Counted from the first letter of the stretch, positions 13,265 to 20,268 are shown. The stretch: DNA of 48,474 nt from JBCDJG01 sp038748065 (GCA_038748065.1 JBCDJG010000037.1:1-48474), one strand, 5' to 3'. Notes: generated from the letters alone by a model not told the origin. Program-made: numbers and translations.

Positions 13265-14559
13265 GCGCAGAAGCAACCTTCTGGGCATGGATGATGGGGG
13301 TGAAGCCTGCGCCGGCCAAGTTGACGCTGCTGTGCCAGGCGGACTGCCACAATTCAGAGACAGGCCGCTGCGACCCGTCTGTGAACTACATATCGCTATT
13401 CACCGGTCTCGACAGGAAAACTGTCTACGAGGCGATCCAGAAGCTTGAACTGATGGGCCTGATCTCGGTCGAGGAGCGTCCAGGCAAGTCATCACAGTAC
13501 AACCTGCTGATCAGTGAAAATCCCGCGCCGTCACGAGGCAAGGATAAGCCAAAACAACCGGTGCCGATTCGGCCAATCTCTCGATCACACCTAACCCAAA
13601 AACGGGTCAGCTCAAATACGGTTCAACCCGAATTCGAGCAAGTGGGGTCACCCGAAAACGGGTCAACCTGGGCAGCTAAAGACGGGTCAGACCAAGAACA
13701 GGTTGACCCAAATTCGGGTCAACCCAGCCCGAACTTACCCACAACCCTACCCGAAAACGGGTCAACCGGGCCGGTCAAACACGAAGAAGGCCATAAACAG
13801 GGTGACCCGAATTTGGGTTACCTTCCCCCCGACTTACCCACAACCTCACCCGAAAACGGGGTAGCCCAAAAACGGGGTAACCCAAAAACGGGTCAACCCG
13901 AATTAGGATCAACCGGGTCACCCGAAAACGGGTCAGGGGGTGACCCGAACTTGGGTCACGAACCTACAAAGAACCTACCAATTGAACCTACCAATTATTC
14001 CGATGCTGTCGCATCGGCCACTGGCGTGGCCAATTCTGTGGATAACTCCATGCAGGGTATTGGGGTGGATTATCGCGATCAATCCTGCGAGCAACTCATT
14101 TTCAACCGGGGTGCTGCGTTCCTCGGCGGCTACGGCATCGGCAATCACGCTGCCCGAACGTTTATGGGCATGTGCAAGAAAAAACACGGGCTGGGCCCGA
14201 CCCTGGATGCACTGGTGGTGGCGATCCTCAGCCGACCTGTCGACTGCCCGAAGGCGTTTATCCTCGGCGCGCTGAAAAACCAGCCGACGCCCATGCGCAC
14301 CGACTGGCAGCCAGAGGCCCATCAGGTCACGGAGCTTGAGGCCCAGCAGATTCCTATGGCGCTGATCCGCCATTCGCGCGACGTGTTCGTGATCTGGTTC
14401 AGCGAGCTTGAGATATCGCACAGCGATTGGCCGCGGCTGTTCCGCGACTGGGTTATCCGTGAGTGGGAGCGCGCCGAATTCAAAGCCGAGCGCTATCGCC
14501 AGTGGCTGGCCAAGTCCGCCGGCCTCCCGTTCGACAAGCCGTTCCAGGAGGCGCCATGA
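13261..14559 (+). CDS. Phage replication initiator with embedded iterons
   Basis: This 432-residue protein has three parts. Residues 1-95 are a winged-helix DNA-binding domain (TGLDRKTVYEAIQKLELMGLISVEE), like that of lambda O and related replication proteins. Residues about 112-232 are a disordered, repeat-rich linker of PENGS, PNSGQP and QKRG units; these are encoded by a DNA array that looks like origin iterons. Residues 270-432 form a helical C-terminal domain, likely the partner-binding part that recruits host helicase (WFSELEISHSDWPRLFRDWVIREWERAEFKAERY). No DnaC- or helicase-like gene follows, so loading is probably through a host protein. The overall plan mirrors lambda O, where the origin lies within the gene. 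Confidence 0.8.
   Translation: MSAEATFWAWMMGVKPAPAKLTLLCQADCHNSETGRCDPSVNYISLFTGLDRKTVYEAIQKLELMGLISVEERPGKSSQYNLLISENPAPSRGKDKPKQPVPIRPISRSHLTQKRVSSNTVQPEFEQVGSPENGSTWAAKDGSDQEQVDPNSGQPSPNLPTTLPENGSTGPVKHEEGHKQGDPNLGYLPPDLPTTSPENGVAQKRGNPKTGQPELGSTGSPENGSGGDPNLGHEPTKNLPIEPTNYSDAVASATGVANSVDNSMQGIGVDYRDQSCEQLIFNRGAAFLGGYGIGNHAARTFMGMCKKKHGLGPTLDALVVAILSRPVDCPKAFILGALKNQPTPMRTDWQPEAHQVTELEAQQIPMALIRHSRDVFVIWFSELEISHSDWPRLFRDWVIREWERAEFKAERYRQWLAKSAGLPFDKPFQEAP
13595..13955. repeat. ori: Iteron array: probable phage replication origin
   Basis: At least twelve copies of a 12-bp inverted motif with consensus CCCRAAWWCGGG lie at 13595, 13627, 13651, 13707, 13750, 13806, 13849, 13865, 13881, 13897, 13921 and 13944, with weaker partials at 13728 and 13828. 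Many are extended by TGAC/GTCA arms; the copy at 13701-13724 has 9-bp perfect arms. Copies occur in all three phases relative to the gene's reading frame, so they are conserved as DNA. Repeated binding sites inside an initiator gene are the classical layout of lambda-type origins. Confidence 0.8.
13960..13994 (+). repeat. Three direct repeats beside the iteron array
   Basis: GAACCTACAAA (13960), GAACCTACCAA (13971) and GAACCTACCAA (13984) follow the last iteron directly. This A/T-richer stretch is where a lambda-type origin would have its unwinding region. Function is inferred from position. Confidence 0.5.
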
Positions 14560-14645
14560 AGCCACCTGCCAGCAAGCCACGGCCAGTGAAGCTGCCGCGC
14601 AACCAGAAGCCCACTCGATCATCACAGCGAGGTAATGTCCGATGA
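14556..14645 (+). CDS. Tiny basic protein, 29 residues
   Basis: An AGGAGG site stands immediately before ATG 14556, and the frame shares ATGA overlaps with both the initiator gene and the next gene. The product MKPPASKPRPVKLPRNQKPT followed by RSSQRGNVR is extremely basic and Pro-rich. A nucleic-acid-binding or translational-coupling role is possible. The strong ribosome-binding site is the main support. Confidence 0.5.
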   Translation: MKPPASKPRPVKLPRNQKPTRSSQRGNVR

Positions 14646-14944
14646 CTGCACTAGCCAGACGCACCGACCCCGAGACTTCGCACGCGGCCGCCAAGCGAGT
14701 CAACTTGCGCGGCCAGCGGGCCATCATTGCCGGGCTGCTCAAGTCGGCGCCTGACAGCACCTACCAGGAGCTGTTCAAACGACACGCGGCCAATCGCCGC
14801 CGTGCCGGCAAGGACCTGCAAATCCCCGATGCGCCCAGCGTGATGAAGCGCCTCAACGGCTGGGCGAAGCGCACGGGCGAGCGCGCATGTCGCGTGACTG
14901 GTCGCACGGCCAGCACTTGGGCGCTGCCGGACAGCTTGCAATGA
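14642..14944 (+). CDS. Small phage winged-helix-like protein, 100 residues
   Basis: The opening TALARRTDPETSHAAA is characteristic of a widespread family of short phage proteins found beside replication genes. The following residues form a helix-turn-helix-like core (AIIAGLLKSAPDSTYQELFKRH, APSVMKRLNGWAKR) rich in Arg and Lys. It probably binds DNA, but its target is not known. ATGA overlaps join it to its neighbours on both sides. Confidence 0.7.
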   Translation: MTALARRTDPETSHAAAKRVNLRGQRAIIAGLLKSAPDSTYQELFKRHAANRRRAGKDLQIPDAPSVMKRLNGWAKRTGERACRVTGRTASTWALPDSLQ

Positions 14945-15294
14945 GTCAGCTACTCCGAGGCCCCGCCCTGATCGAAGCCGTGTCGAGCTACCTGGCGAAC
15001 TCGGATTTGACGGACTGCAGCCCCGAGCATTTTGCAGCCCTGGTCGGGCTGCCCGTGCGCACACTGCAGTATCGATTGAGGCAGGCCGGGAGCGGCTGGC
15101 GGGAGCTTAAGCGCGGCGAGAAGGAGTCTCGCCTGCGTCAGCTCGTGGACAGTCCAGGCAGGATCAACCTGCAGTCGGCCAGCCGCATCTGTGGGTTCAC
15201 TTACGTCGACGCCTTCCTGGTGTTTTTCAAAGACGTTATGCGCATGAGTTATACGGAGCATCGCCTGGCCCAACAGGAGGGCCCCTGGCTGTGA
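14941..15294 (+). CDS. AraC-type DNA-binding domain protein
   Basis: The 117-residue product contains both helix-turn-helix motifs of an AraC/XylS DNA-binding domain. The first is HFAALVGLPVRTLQYRLRQAG (about 29-49) and the second is NLQSASRICGFTYVDAFLVFFKDVMRMSYTEHR (about 78-110), where the ICGF..xxF..FFK..MSYTEHR pattern is diagnostic. There is no ligand-binding domain, so it would act as a minimal activator like SoxS or MarA. It is unusual in a phage early operon and may switch on phage or host genes. ATG 14941 overlaps the upstream stop. Confidence 0.7.
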   Translation: MSQLLRGPALIEAVSSYLANSDLTDCSPEHFAALVGLPVRTLQYRLRQAGSGWRELKRGEKESRLRQLVDSPGRINLQSASRICGFTYVDAFLVFFKDVMRMSYTEHRLAQQEGPWL

Positions 15295-15470
15295 GTCCTG
15301 ATACAGCCGTCGCGCTTTGGATTTGCTACGGGATGGCAGGCCATATCTGCTACCTGTTCCTGCGAGCCCTGTGGCCTGAGCGCGGGCCGCTGGGCGCCAG
15401 CGCGCTGTCGTTCGCCTGGCCGTTTGTCATGATCTTTATGCTCGTGACCTACCTGGTGGGCCGCAAGTGA
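15291..15470 (+). CDS. Small membrane protein, 59 residues
   Basis: GTG 15291 follows CAGGAGGG by a normal spacing and overlaps the stop of the AraC-type gene. The product has two hydrophobic stretches, about 5-24 (TAVALWICYGMAGHICYLFL) and 38-56 (LSFAWPFVMIFMLVTYLVG), separated by a short basic loop, so it is probably a two-helix inner membrane protein. Its stop overlaps the next GTG. Function unknown; holins have this topology but this gene is in the early operon. Confidence 0.6.
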   Translation: MSPDTAVALWICYGMAGHICYLFLRALWPERGPLGASALSFAWPFVMIFMLVTYLVGRK

Positions 15471-15661
15471 TCACCACAATGGATCAGGCCGTGCAGGTGC
15501 AGCTCAGAAGAATCTGCGCTGGCCGGTATGGCTACGCCAAGGCCGTCCATCGATTCCGGCGCCGAGAGTTGCGCAAAATGTCGTTTAACGTGGAACACCA
15601 GCTGTGGAACCAGCTGCCGGTTTGTCTCCCCAACCGCTTGGGCGACGCCCATGACGCCTGA
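15467..15661 (+). CDS. Unknown basic protein, 64 residues
   Basis: GTG 15467 overlaps the upstream stop, and ATG 15479 in frame is an alternative start. The product is Arg-rich (AVQVQLRRICAGRYGYAKAVHRFRRRELRKM) and could bind nucleic acid. Its end overlaps the start of the next gene by 11 bp. No family recognised. Confidence 0.55.
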   Translation: MITTMDQAVQVQLRRICAGRYGYAKAVHRFRRRELRKMSFNVEHQLWNQLPVCLPNRLGDAHDA

Positions 15662-15995
15662 GCAGCCTGCCGGGCCCATCACGGTACATACCTATGCACT
15701 GTGGAGAGAACTCTGGGACGCAAACCCCGACTATGAGGCCGTCACCTGCCACTGCCAAGATCGCGGCTGGGATGAGGATGGTGTCGATTACGACGAGGCA
15801 AGCCCCTGTCCGAGCTGCGACGATCATGGTTATTACCTCGCCCTGCGTGACGGAGACGACTATCAGTCAATCGGTTATCGCGCTTACCTGCGGGAAGTGG
15901 CGGCCGACATTTTTGAGCTGTGTCGGGTTAAGCGCTGGGACTTCCTGGGCGCCATGGGCCAGTTCATCAAATCAGGAGCTGGCCGCGATGGCTAA
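15651..15995 (+). CDS. Unknown Cys-rich protein, 114 residues
   Basis: The central part contains CHCQDRGWDEDG and CPSCDDHGYYL, a CxC...CxxC set like the zinc-binding DnaJ-type repeats, so a zinc finger is likely. The C-terminal half (YRAYLREVAADIFELCRVKRWDFLGAMGQFI) is helical. It is located ahead of an HNH nuclease gene with an 8-bp overlap. Role unknown. Confidence 0.6.
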   Translation: MTPEQPAGPITVHTYALWRELWDANPDYEAVTCHCQDRGWDEDGVDYDEASPCPSCDDHGYYLALRDGDDYQSIGYRAYLREVAADIFELCRVKRWDFLGAMGQFIKSGAGRDG

Positions 15996-16317
15996 GAAGA
16001 AACGCCCGACCAAGGCCCAGCGCGAACATATGGACCGGGTGGTGCAGTTGGGCTGCATCGTCTGCCTCAACCTCGGCTACGAAGACTCGCCAGCTGAGTT
16101 TCATCACACCAGAACAAGCGCCGGCGGTGCGCAGAAATCAGATGTCGTGCTCGGTATTCCCCTCTGTCCCATACACCACAGAACAGGCGGGCCCGGCTTG
16201 GCCATTCACGCCGGGCAAAAAACCTGGGAAGCCCATTTTGGCACCGAGGAAGAACTGATAGCGCAAGTGCATGAGTTGCTGGGGGTGGGTCAATGGCCAA
16301 TTACCGAGCGCGCATGA
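15988..16317 (+). CDS. HNH nuclease-like protein (Ref-type recombination nuclease)
   Basis: The 109-residue protein has a basic N-terminal helix and a compact zinc-supported HNH-type fold: CIVCLNLG (about 24-31), AEFHHTR (about 36-42), then PLCPIHHRTG with a further Cys-His pair. This layout resembles the C-terminal nuclease domain of phage P1 Ref and other phage recombination-enhancement nucleases, whose activity depends on RecA. It probably aids phage recombination or junction processing; this is family-level inference. The gene overlaps the next by 25 bp. Confidence 0.7.
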   Translation: MAKKKRPTKAQREHMDRVVQLGCIVCLNLGYEDSPAEFHHTRTSAGGAQKSDVVLGIPLCPIHHRTGGPGLAIHAGQKTWEAHFGTEEELIAQVHELLGVGQWPITERA

Positions 16318-16616
16318 CCGTCAACGAGCACCAGCGCAAGCGCTTCTCGGCGGCAAGGGAACAGCGCGGCTTGGCGGTAGCGCTGTCGAAGAAGATCTTG
16401 ACCCAGGTCCACGCGAGCCGCGAGGGCTTCATGATGTGGAGCGTCTTCCATACCGCGGTACAGGACCTGTTCGACAAGCATGAACGTGCGAGCGCAACCC
16501 GTTATCTGAAAGGCGACCTGCTGCACCTACAGCTCGCGGGGGTGGACCCAGATTGGGTGCACCTGCAATTCAAGCGGGCCGGGATTAACTTGGAACCCAT
16601 TTTCGACGAGAGGTAA
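16293..16616 (+). CDS. Unknown early protein, 107 residues
   Basis: The product is helical and basic (MTVNEHQRKRFSAAREQRGLAVALSKKI). Near the end it has ATRYLKGDLLHLQLAGVDPDWVHLQFKRAGINLEPIF, a pattern I have seen in uncharacterised phage early proteins. The gene begins inside the end of the HNH gene. No function can be stated. Confidence 0.65.
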   Translation: MANYRARMTVNEHQRKRFSAAREQRGLAVALSKKILTQVHASREGFMMWSVFHTAVQDLFDKHERASATRYLKGDLLHLQLAGVDPDWVHLQFKRAGINLEPIFDER

Positions 16617-16622
16617 ACACCT

Positions 16623-16808
16623 ATGACCGAAGACACAACGACCGATGCTGACCAGTTGCCCGATCTCGATGAATCGGTCGCGACGCTGGCGAAGGCGATG
16701 GAGGGCTATTCCAATGCGGCTGGCGACTATGAGGCTGCCTGGGATGATTTGTACAGCGCTATTATGGCCGTGATCAAGGCTAGCGGCGTACCCTCGGAAC
16801 TCCTGTGA
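16623..16808 (+). CDS. Unknown acidic protein, 61 residues
   Basis: This very acidic helical protein (MTEDTTTDADQLPDLDESVATLAKAMEGYSNAAGDYE) has no motif. It lies six bases after the previous stop and its own stop touches the next start. Its real nature is supported mainly by spacing in the operon. Confidence 0.55.
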   Translation: MTEDTTTDADQLPDLDESVATLAKAMEGYSNAAGDYEAAWDDLYSAIMAVIKASGVPSELL

Positions 16809-17422
16809 TGGAAATACCAGAGTCAGACGGCGGGGCCACATTTCTGCTTGAGGGCATCCCGACGATTATGCTCGGCATTGGCGGCATCAAAGTCGCCGAC
16901 ACCTTCGCCCTGGATGGTAGCTTTGCCGGCGTCGGCCTGGCTTTCTGTGGTGGTGATGCCGAGCCTAAGGATGCTGGGCCGAGGGCGGTGAGAGAGAATG
17001 AGTTTATCCTGCAACTCATCTCAGCCAACGCTGAAGGCCTGCAGCTGCTCATTAATCGGCTGGAAGCGGCTAAGGGTCGACTGCAGGGGGGTGAGGCACC
17101 TGGCCAGGCACTGTCACTGGTCGCCCGCGAGCGGCATCGCCAGGTGCATCACTACCGCTTCGATGCCGAACACGACGATGTCGTTAACGATCAGGGCGAC
17201 CTGATTTCTGCCGCGGTAGCCTATGTGCTGCATGCGGGGTACGCCGTTACTGGTGGTGAGAATCCTATGGATGACGTGCCGGACGGCTGGCCCTGGGATG
17301 CCATGTGGTGGCGGCCGTCGACACCTCAGCGCTCGCTTGTCAAAGCCATTGCGCTACTCATGGCAGAGCTTGAGCGACAAATGCGGTTGAGCAGCACCGA
17401 CAAGGAAGCGGCCGAACTGTGA
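16808..17422 (+). CDS. Two-domain early phage protein, about 204 residues
   Basis: The C-terminal half carries a well-known phage module: RERHRQV...RFDAEHDDVVNDQGDLISAAVAYV, then GWPWDAMWWRPSTPQRSLVKAIALLMAELERQMR. This family is frequent in early regions but lacks a known activity. The N-terminal 70 residues are beta-rich and hydrophobic (ATFLLEGIPTIMLGIGGIKVAD, GSFAGVGLAF). GTG 16805 is an alternative start, and ATG 16808 keeps the usual spacing to an upstream GGA. It is joined to the next gene by GTGA overlap. Confidence 0.7.
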   Translation: MEIPESDGGATFLLEGIPTIMLGIGGIKVADTFALDGSFAGVGLAFCGGDAEPKDAGPRAVRENEFILQLISANAEGLQLLINRLEAAKGRLQGGEAPGQALSLVARERHRQVHHYRFDAEHDDVVNDQGDLISAAVAYVLHAGYAVTGGENPMDDVPDGWPWDAMWWRPSTPQRSLVKAIALLMAELERQMRLSSTDKEAAEL

Positions 17423-17946
17423 GCGAGCCATTTGGGGGCAAGCCTCATGACGCGCTTGTGCTGCGTGCGGAACGCTGGTTGCGCAATCAGGGCTGCCAGG
17501 TGGTGATCCGCGACCCTTTTCGTACGGTCAACCAGGAGCAACCTGATGCCATCGGCTGGCGTTCAGGTGTGTCGATAGTGATTGAGTGCAAGGTGTCCCG
17601 GTCGGATTTCTTTGCCGACGCCAAGAAGAGCTTCCGGGCGCGATCCGGTGAAGGCATGGGGCACTGGCGATTCTATCTGTGCCCGCCGGAGGTCATTGAG
17701 GTTGAGGACCTGCCGGGCGGCTGGGGCTTGCTGTACGCGGCGGAGAAGACGATACGCAAAGTGCACGGCGTTCCGCCTAACACTGGGTGGTATACCCGGG
17801 CGCCGTTCATGCCCAACCTGAGAGCGGAAAGCATTGTCATGCAGTCTGCGCTGCGACGCATGCAGCTGCGCGGACACCTCCAAGAAATCTACGAGCCCAT
17901 CCACAAGGGTCCTGCAGTCATCGACCGCGATAACTGGGCGCTATGA
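17419..17946 (+). CDS. PD-(D/E)XK-family nuclease-like protein
   Basis: The 175-residue product shows a restriction-type core: RAERWLRNQGCQVV (helix and strand), then PDAIGWRSGVSIVIECKVSRSDFFADAKKSFR, where PD and ECK supply the metal-binding Asp, Glu and Lys. The family occurs widely in phage replication regions and is often misnamed. It may process recombination intermediates or other DNA. GTG 17419 overlaps the upstream stop, and the following gene overlaps the end by four bases. Confidence 0.75.
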   Translation: MSEPFGGKPHDALVLRAERWLRNQGCQVVIRDPFRTVNQEQPDAIGWRSGVSIVIECKVSRSDFFADAKKSFRARSGEGMGHWRFYLCPPEVIEVEDLPGGWGLLYAAEKTIRKVHGVPPNTGWYTRAPFMPNLRAESIVMQSALRRMQLRGHLQEIYEPIHKGPAVIDRDNWAL

Positions 17947-18548
17947 AAAGACGGCCTGGCAAGCTCCCCAAGTATCGCGAGCCGCGAAGAAGGCGCAGCA
18001 CCAACCGCAGCGAACTCGAGCACGAACTCGCGAGGCAGATGGCTTCCACGGCGATCCCGGCGCCGATACCGCAATACAAGTTCTGCGCCCAACACGTCGG
18101 CGCCGGCCCGGGGGTGGTTTCACGACTCCGCCAGGCTGGCTTAAAGAACTGGGTCTTCGACTTTGCCTGGCCGCAGTTTAAGTTTGCGGTTGAGGTCGAT
18201 GGGGGTGGATGGGTTGGTGGTGGTCACAATACCGGCCAGGGCTCTGCGAGAGACAAGCAGAAGGGCCACGACGCCACGAGACTTGGCTGGACGGTCTACC
18301 GCTGTGACGCGGACCTGATTCACTCGGGGCGCTCTCTGCTGCTGATCGAGAGTCGCCTAATGGACTACCAGGCCCGTGCCGGCAACTTGGCGGAGCTGGT
18401 TGAGTCCTGGGACGAGCGCATCCAGGGCGTGAAGCAGCGGCGCGCGGTGGCAAAGCGTGCAGGGGACATGGAGCTGGATGGCCTGTTGGGTTACGGCCAG
18501 TTGATTCTAGAAAACTGTCGGCGAGATCTCGCGAGACTCATCGACTGA
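17943..18548 (+). CDS. Vsr/DUF559-like endonuclease fold protein
   Basis: The 201-residue product contains WVFDFAWPQFKFAVEVDGGGW, then DKQKGHDATRLGWTVYRCDADLI. This is the D...EVDG...R..LGW.V.R pattern of Vsr-like and DUF559 endonucleases, with the acidic pair at Asp (FDF) and Glu (VEVDG). In phages lacking RusA, such proteins may serve in junction resolution or DNA processing. The N terminus is very basic (KRRPGKLPKYREPRRRRSTNRS). It overlaps the upstream nuclease gene, so the two are probably made together. Confidence 0.7.
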   Translation: MKRRPGKLPKYREPRRRRSTNRSELEHELARQMASTAIPAPIPQYKFCAQHVGAGPGVVSRLRQAGLKNWVFDFAWPQFKFAVEVDGGGWVGGGHNTGQGSARDKQKGHDATRLGWTVYRCDADLIHSGRSLLLIESRLMDYQARAGNLAELVESWDERIQGVKQRRAVAKRAGDMELDGLLGYGQLILENCRRDLARLID

Positions 18549-18566
18549 TAGGGGTAACAAGGGGCA

Positions 18567-19184
18567 ATGCACGAGGACAGAGAGTTCATTATCGGTGTCG
18601 GCTATAAGGGGGTGAGCCAGGCTTATGGCCTTAACGCTTCACAGGCGCAAACGGGCGGCGCCTTCTCCGGCTCGCATCATCGACCGAAAGGACAGCCTGG
18701 TGGTGGCCGCTTTCGCACCAAGGCCTGCAGGATTCACGCAAGCGAGTCGATGCGCACAGGTTTCAGCAAGCCCCTCCTGGCCAGTGGGCAGGCGCTGACC
18801 GGTATCGTTCACCGATACATCGCCGAGTTGAAGCCCTACGAGCAAAACTGGCTGAGCTATTGCTACCGAGGATTAGGGCCCGCTCAAGCCGCCAGCGGCA
18901 GTCGGTTCTTCCGTGCCTATGTCCCGCTGTTTGAAGCGATGTACATGAAGGGCGCGAGCGCTACCACGAAAGAGCGCGTGCATGACATGATCCTGTTTCG
19001 CATGCAGCAAGAGGCGGGACTGCTCCCCGATTGGGTCAGCTATCGCGACGTGTCGGGCACTGACATTTCCAAGCAGCTCTGGCATCAGACGTTTGCGGCA
19101 CGATGGGAGGAGGTCTGTTCTGACCTGCATCGAGTGGACGAATCGACGCTCTATAAGATCGGCGTCAAACTCAACGTAAACTAA
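18567..19184 (+). CDS. Unknown protein in the late-antiterminator position
   Basis: The 205-residue product is the last gene of the early rightward operon and is followed by the late leader. Its middle has IAELKPYEQNWLSYCYRGLGPAQAA, a pattern also seen in Q-type and related phage proteins, and the rest is helical with several aromatic residues. There is no clear zinc motif or helix-turn-helix. An antiterminator role is suggested mainly by position and by the need to read through terminators at 19307, 19454 and 35019. The N-terminal 60 residues are basic and Gly-rich. Confidence 0.55.
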   Translation: MHEDREFIIGVGYKGVSQAYGLNASQAQTGGAFSGSHHRPKGQPGGGRFRTKACRIHASESMRTGFSKPLLASGQALTGIVHRYIAELKPYEQNWLSYCYRGLGPAQAASGSRFFRAYVPLFEAMYMKGASATTKERVHDMILFRMQQEAGLLPDWVSYRDVSGTDISKQLWHQTFAARWEEVCSDLHRVDESTLYKIGVKLNVN

Positions 19185-19198
19185 ATCGCCCCCGGCTC

Positions 19199-19227
19199 TT
19201 GAAATCTATTTACCGCGGGTCAATAAT
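19199..19227 (+). promoter_or_regulatory. Candidate late promoter (pR'-like)
   Basis: TTGAAA (19199-19204) and AATAAT (19222-19227) have a 17-bp spacer. The start near 19234 would give a leader of about 100 nt to the first terminator, comparable in plan to the short constitutive lambda 6S RNA before Q acts. Confidence 0.6.
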
Positions 19228-19306
19228 CTGGCCATAAATTCCTATCCTGCGGATAAAAGCGCTCAGGGGATTAGCATGTAAAAACAGCGCTTGAATTCGT
19301 CCGAAG

Positions 19307-19331
19307 GCCCGCCCTCGCAGCGGGCTTTTTT
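19307..19331 (+). terminator. Intrinsic terminator in the late leader
   Basis: GCCCGC (19307-19312) pairs with GCGGGC (19320-19325), followed by six T (19326-19331). It lies about 75 nt downstream of the predicted late start. Confidence 0.85.
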
Positions 19332-19380
19332 GTGCCTGTCATTCCAGTGAAGCCCCCATCCCCCAAGGCAGCTGGAACGG

Positions 19381-19404
19381 CCCTGCGCCCTTCGGGGCGC
19401 GGGG
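19381..19404 (+). other. Stable TTCG tetraloop hairpin in the late leader
   Basis: A 10-bp stem CCCTGCGCCC with GGGCGCGGGG (one T-G pair) closes a TTCG loop. It is followed by ATTTTA but no long T-tract. It could pause polymerase or protect RNA. Confidence 0.6.
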
Positions 19405-19453
19405 ATTTTAACTCCATCTTCTCGGTGATGTGTGTGCGCCGGGAGACTCCACT

Positions 19454-19479
19454 GCCCGGGCTTTGGCTCGGGCTTTTTT
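19454..19479 (+). terminator. Second intrinsic terminator in the late leader
   Basis: GCCCGGGC (19454-19461) pairs with GCTCGGGC (19466-19473) around a TTTG loop and is followed by six T (19474-19479). It stands just before the first late gene, so late transcription has to read through it. Confidence 0.8.
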
Positions 19480-19510
19480 ATGCCCCGCCATTGAGGAGCG
19501 ACCTATAGCG

Positions 19511-19828
19511 ATGTCCAGAGGCTACGAAATTCGACAGGGCGACAGTCTGCCGCTCCGCTTTGCGCATCCCGATGGCGATTCGCTCGCCGGCTGGGCGTGC
19601 CGTGTCGAGATCAAGGCGGCCCTGGCTGATGTTACGCCCCTTGTGGGCCTGTCTCTGACAACGCTGGAAGAGAGCGACATGGTTTTCACTGGCTTACTGA
19701 CAAGCGATACGACAAGCGTACTGCCGGAAGGCGACCTGTTGCTGTTGGCAGAGATCAGCAAGGAAAGCGAGGGCCGACGCCGTGAAATTCATCAGGTGCT
19801 GCGTGTGCTGCCTCAGGGGGTGCTGTAG
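19511..19828 (+). CDS. Unknown first late gene, 105 residues
   Basis: ATG 19511 after a GAGG stretch gives MSRGYEIRQGDSLPLRFAHPDGDSLAGWACRVEIKAAL, an all-beta protein of immunoglobulin-like type. Repeated turns such as LLTSDTTSVLPEGDLLLLAEISKES support a small beta sandwich like those of tail or receptor-binding accessory proteins. The stop overlaps the endolysin start by one base (TAGTG). A role in the virion or in host-surface contact is possible. Confidence 0.65.
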   Translation: MSRGYEIRQGDSLPLRFAHPDGDSLAGWACRVEIKAALADVTPLVGLSLTTLEESDMVFTGLLTSDTTSVLPEGDLLLLAEISKESEGRRREIHQVLRVLPQGVL

Positions 19829-20256
19829 TGCCCAGCTTTGGACCGACCAGCCAGCAGCGGCTGGCGACCTGTCACCCGGACCTTCAGGCGCTGTTTAATG
19901 CGGTCATTGTCGAGATGGATTGCACGATCCTGTGCGGCCATAGGAACCAAGCAGACCAGAACAGGGCCTTCGCCGAAAACAATTCCAGGGTGCAGTGGCC
20001 GAACGGCAAGCACAACAGTATGCCCAGCATGGCCGTGGACGCAGGGCCCTACTTCGCTGAGATAGGGAATGTGGACTGGGATGACATTAAGGCGTTCTGC
20101 ATTTTCGGTGGCCGCGTTATACAGACTGCGTGCTACCTGCGCAGCATCGGACAAATGTCTCACGGCCTTCGCTATGGCGGCGACTGGGACGGCGACGGCC
20201 GAACATTGGACCAACAATTCAACGACCTGGTGCACTTCGAGCTGATTGCGCCATAG
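19828..20256 (+). CDS. M15-family endolysin (L-alanyl-D-glutamate peptidase type)
   Basis: The 142-residue enzyme should cleave the peptide part of peptidoglycan at the end of infection. The M15 zinc site is visible as His62 and Asp71 in KHNSMPSMAVDAGPY and His136 in DLVHFEL. The segment CGHRNQADQNRAFAENNSRVQWPNGKH matches the family up to the active site. Length agrees with T5-like M15 endolysins. There is no signal peptide, so release depends on a holin, found further downstream. GTG 19828 is chosen because it overlaps the upstream stop. Confidence 0.92.
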   Translation: MPSFGPTSQQRLATCHPDLQALFNAVIVEMDCTILCGHRNQADQNRAFAENNSRVQWPNGKHNSMPSMAVDAGPYFAEIGNVDWDDIKAFCIFGGRVIQTACYLRSIGQMSHGLRYGGDWDGDGRTLDQQFNDLVHFELIAP

Positions 20257-20268
20257 CGGGAGAGAACA

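Noticed and set aside
12637..13350. 237-residue minus-strand frame opposite the genes at 12727 and 13040
   Set aside because: The plus-strand genes have good ribosome-binding sites and overlaps, while this frame has none.
13595..13955. CRISPR array in the repeated DNA of the initiator gene
   Set aside because: Repeats are short (12 bp), irregularly spaced, palindromic and inside an open coding frame, and there are no uniform spacers. They fit iterons.
13975..14760. 261-residue minus-strand frame opposite the replication initiator
   Set aside because: It overlaps three coupled plus-strand genes and contains no recognisable domain.
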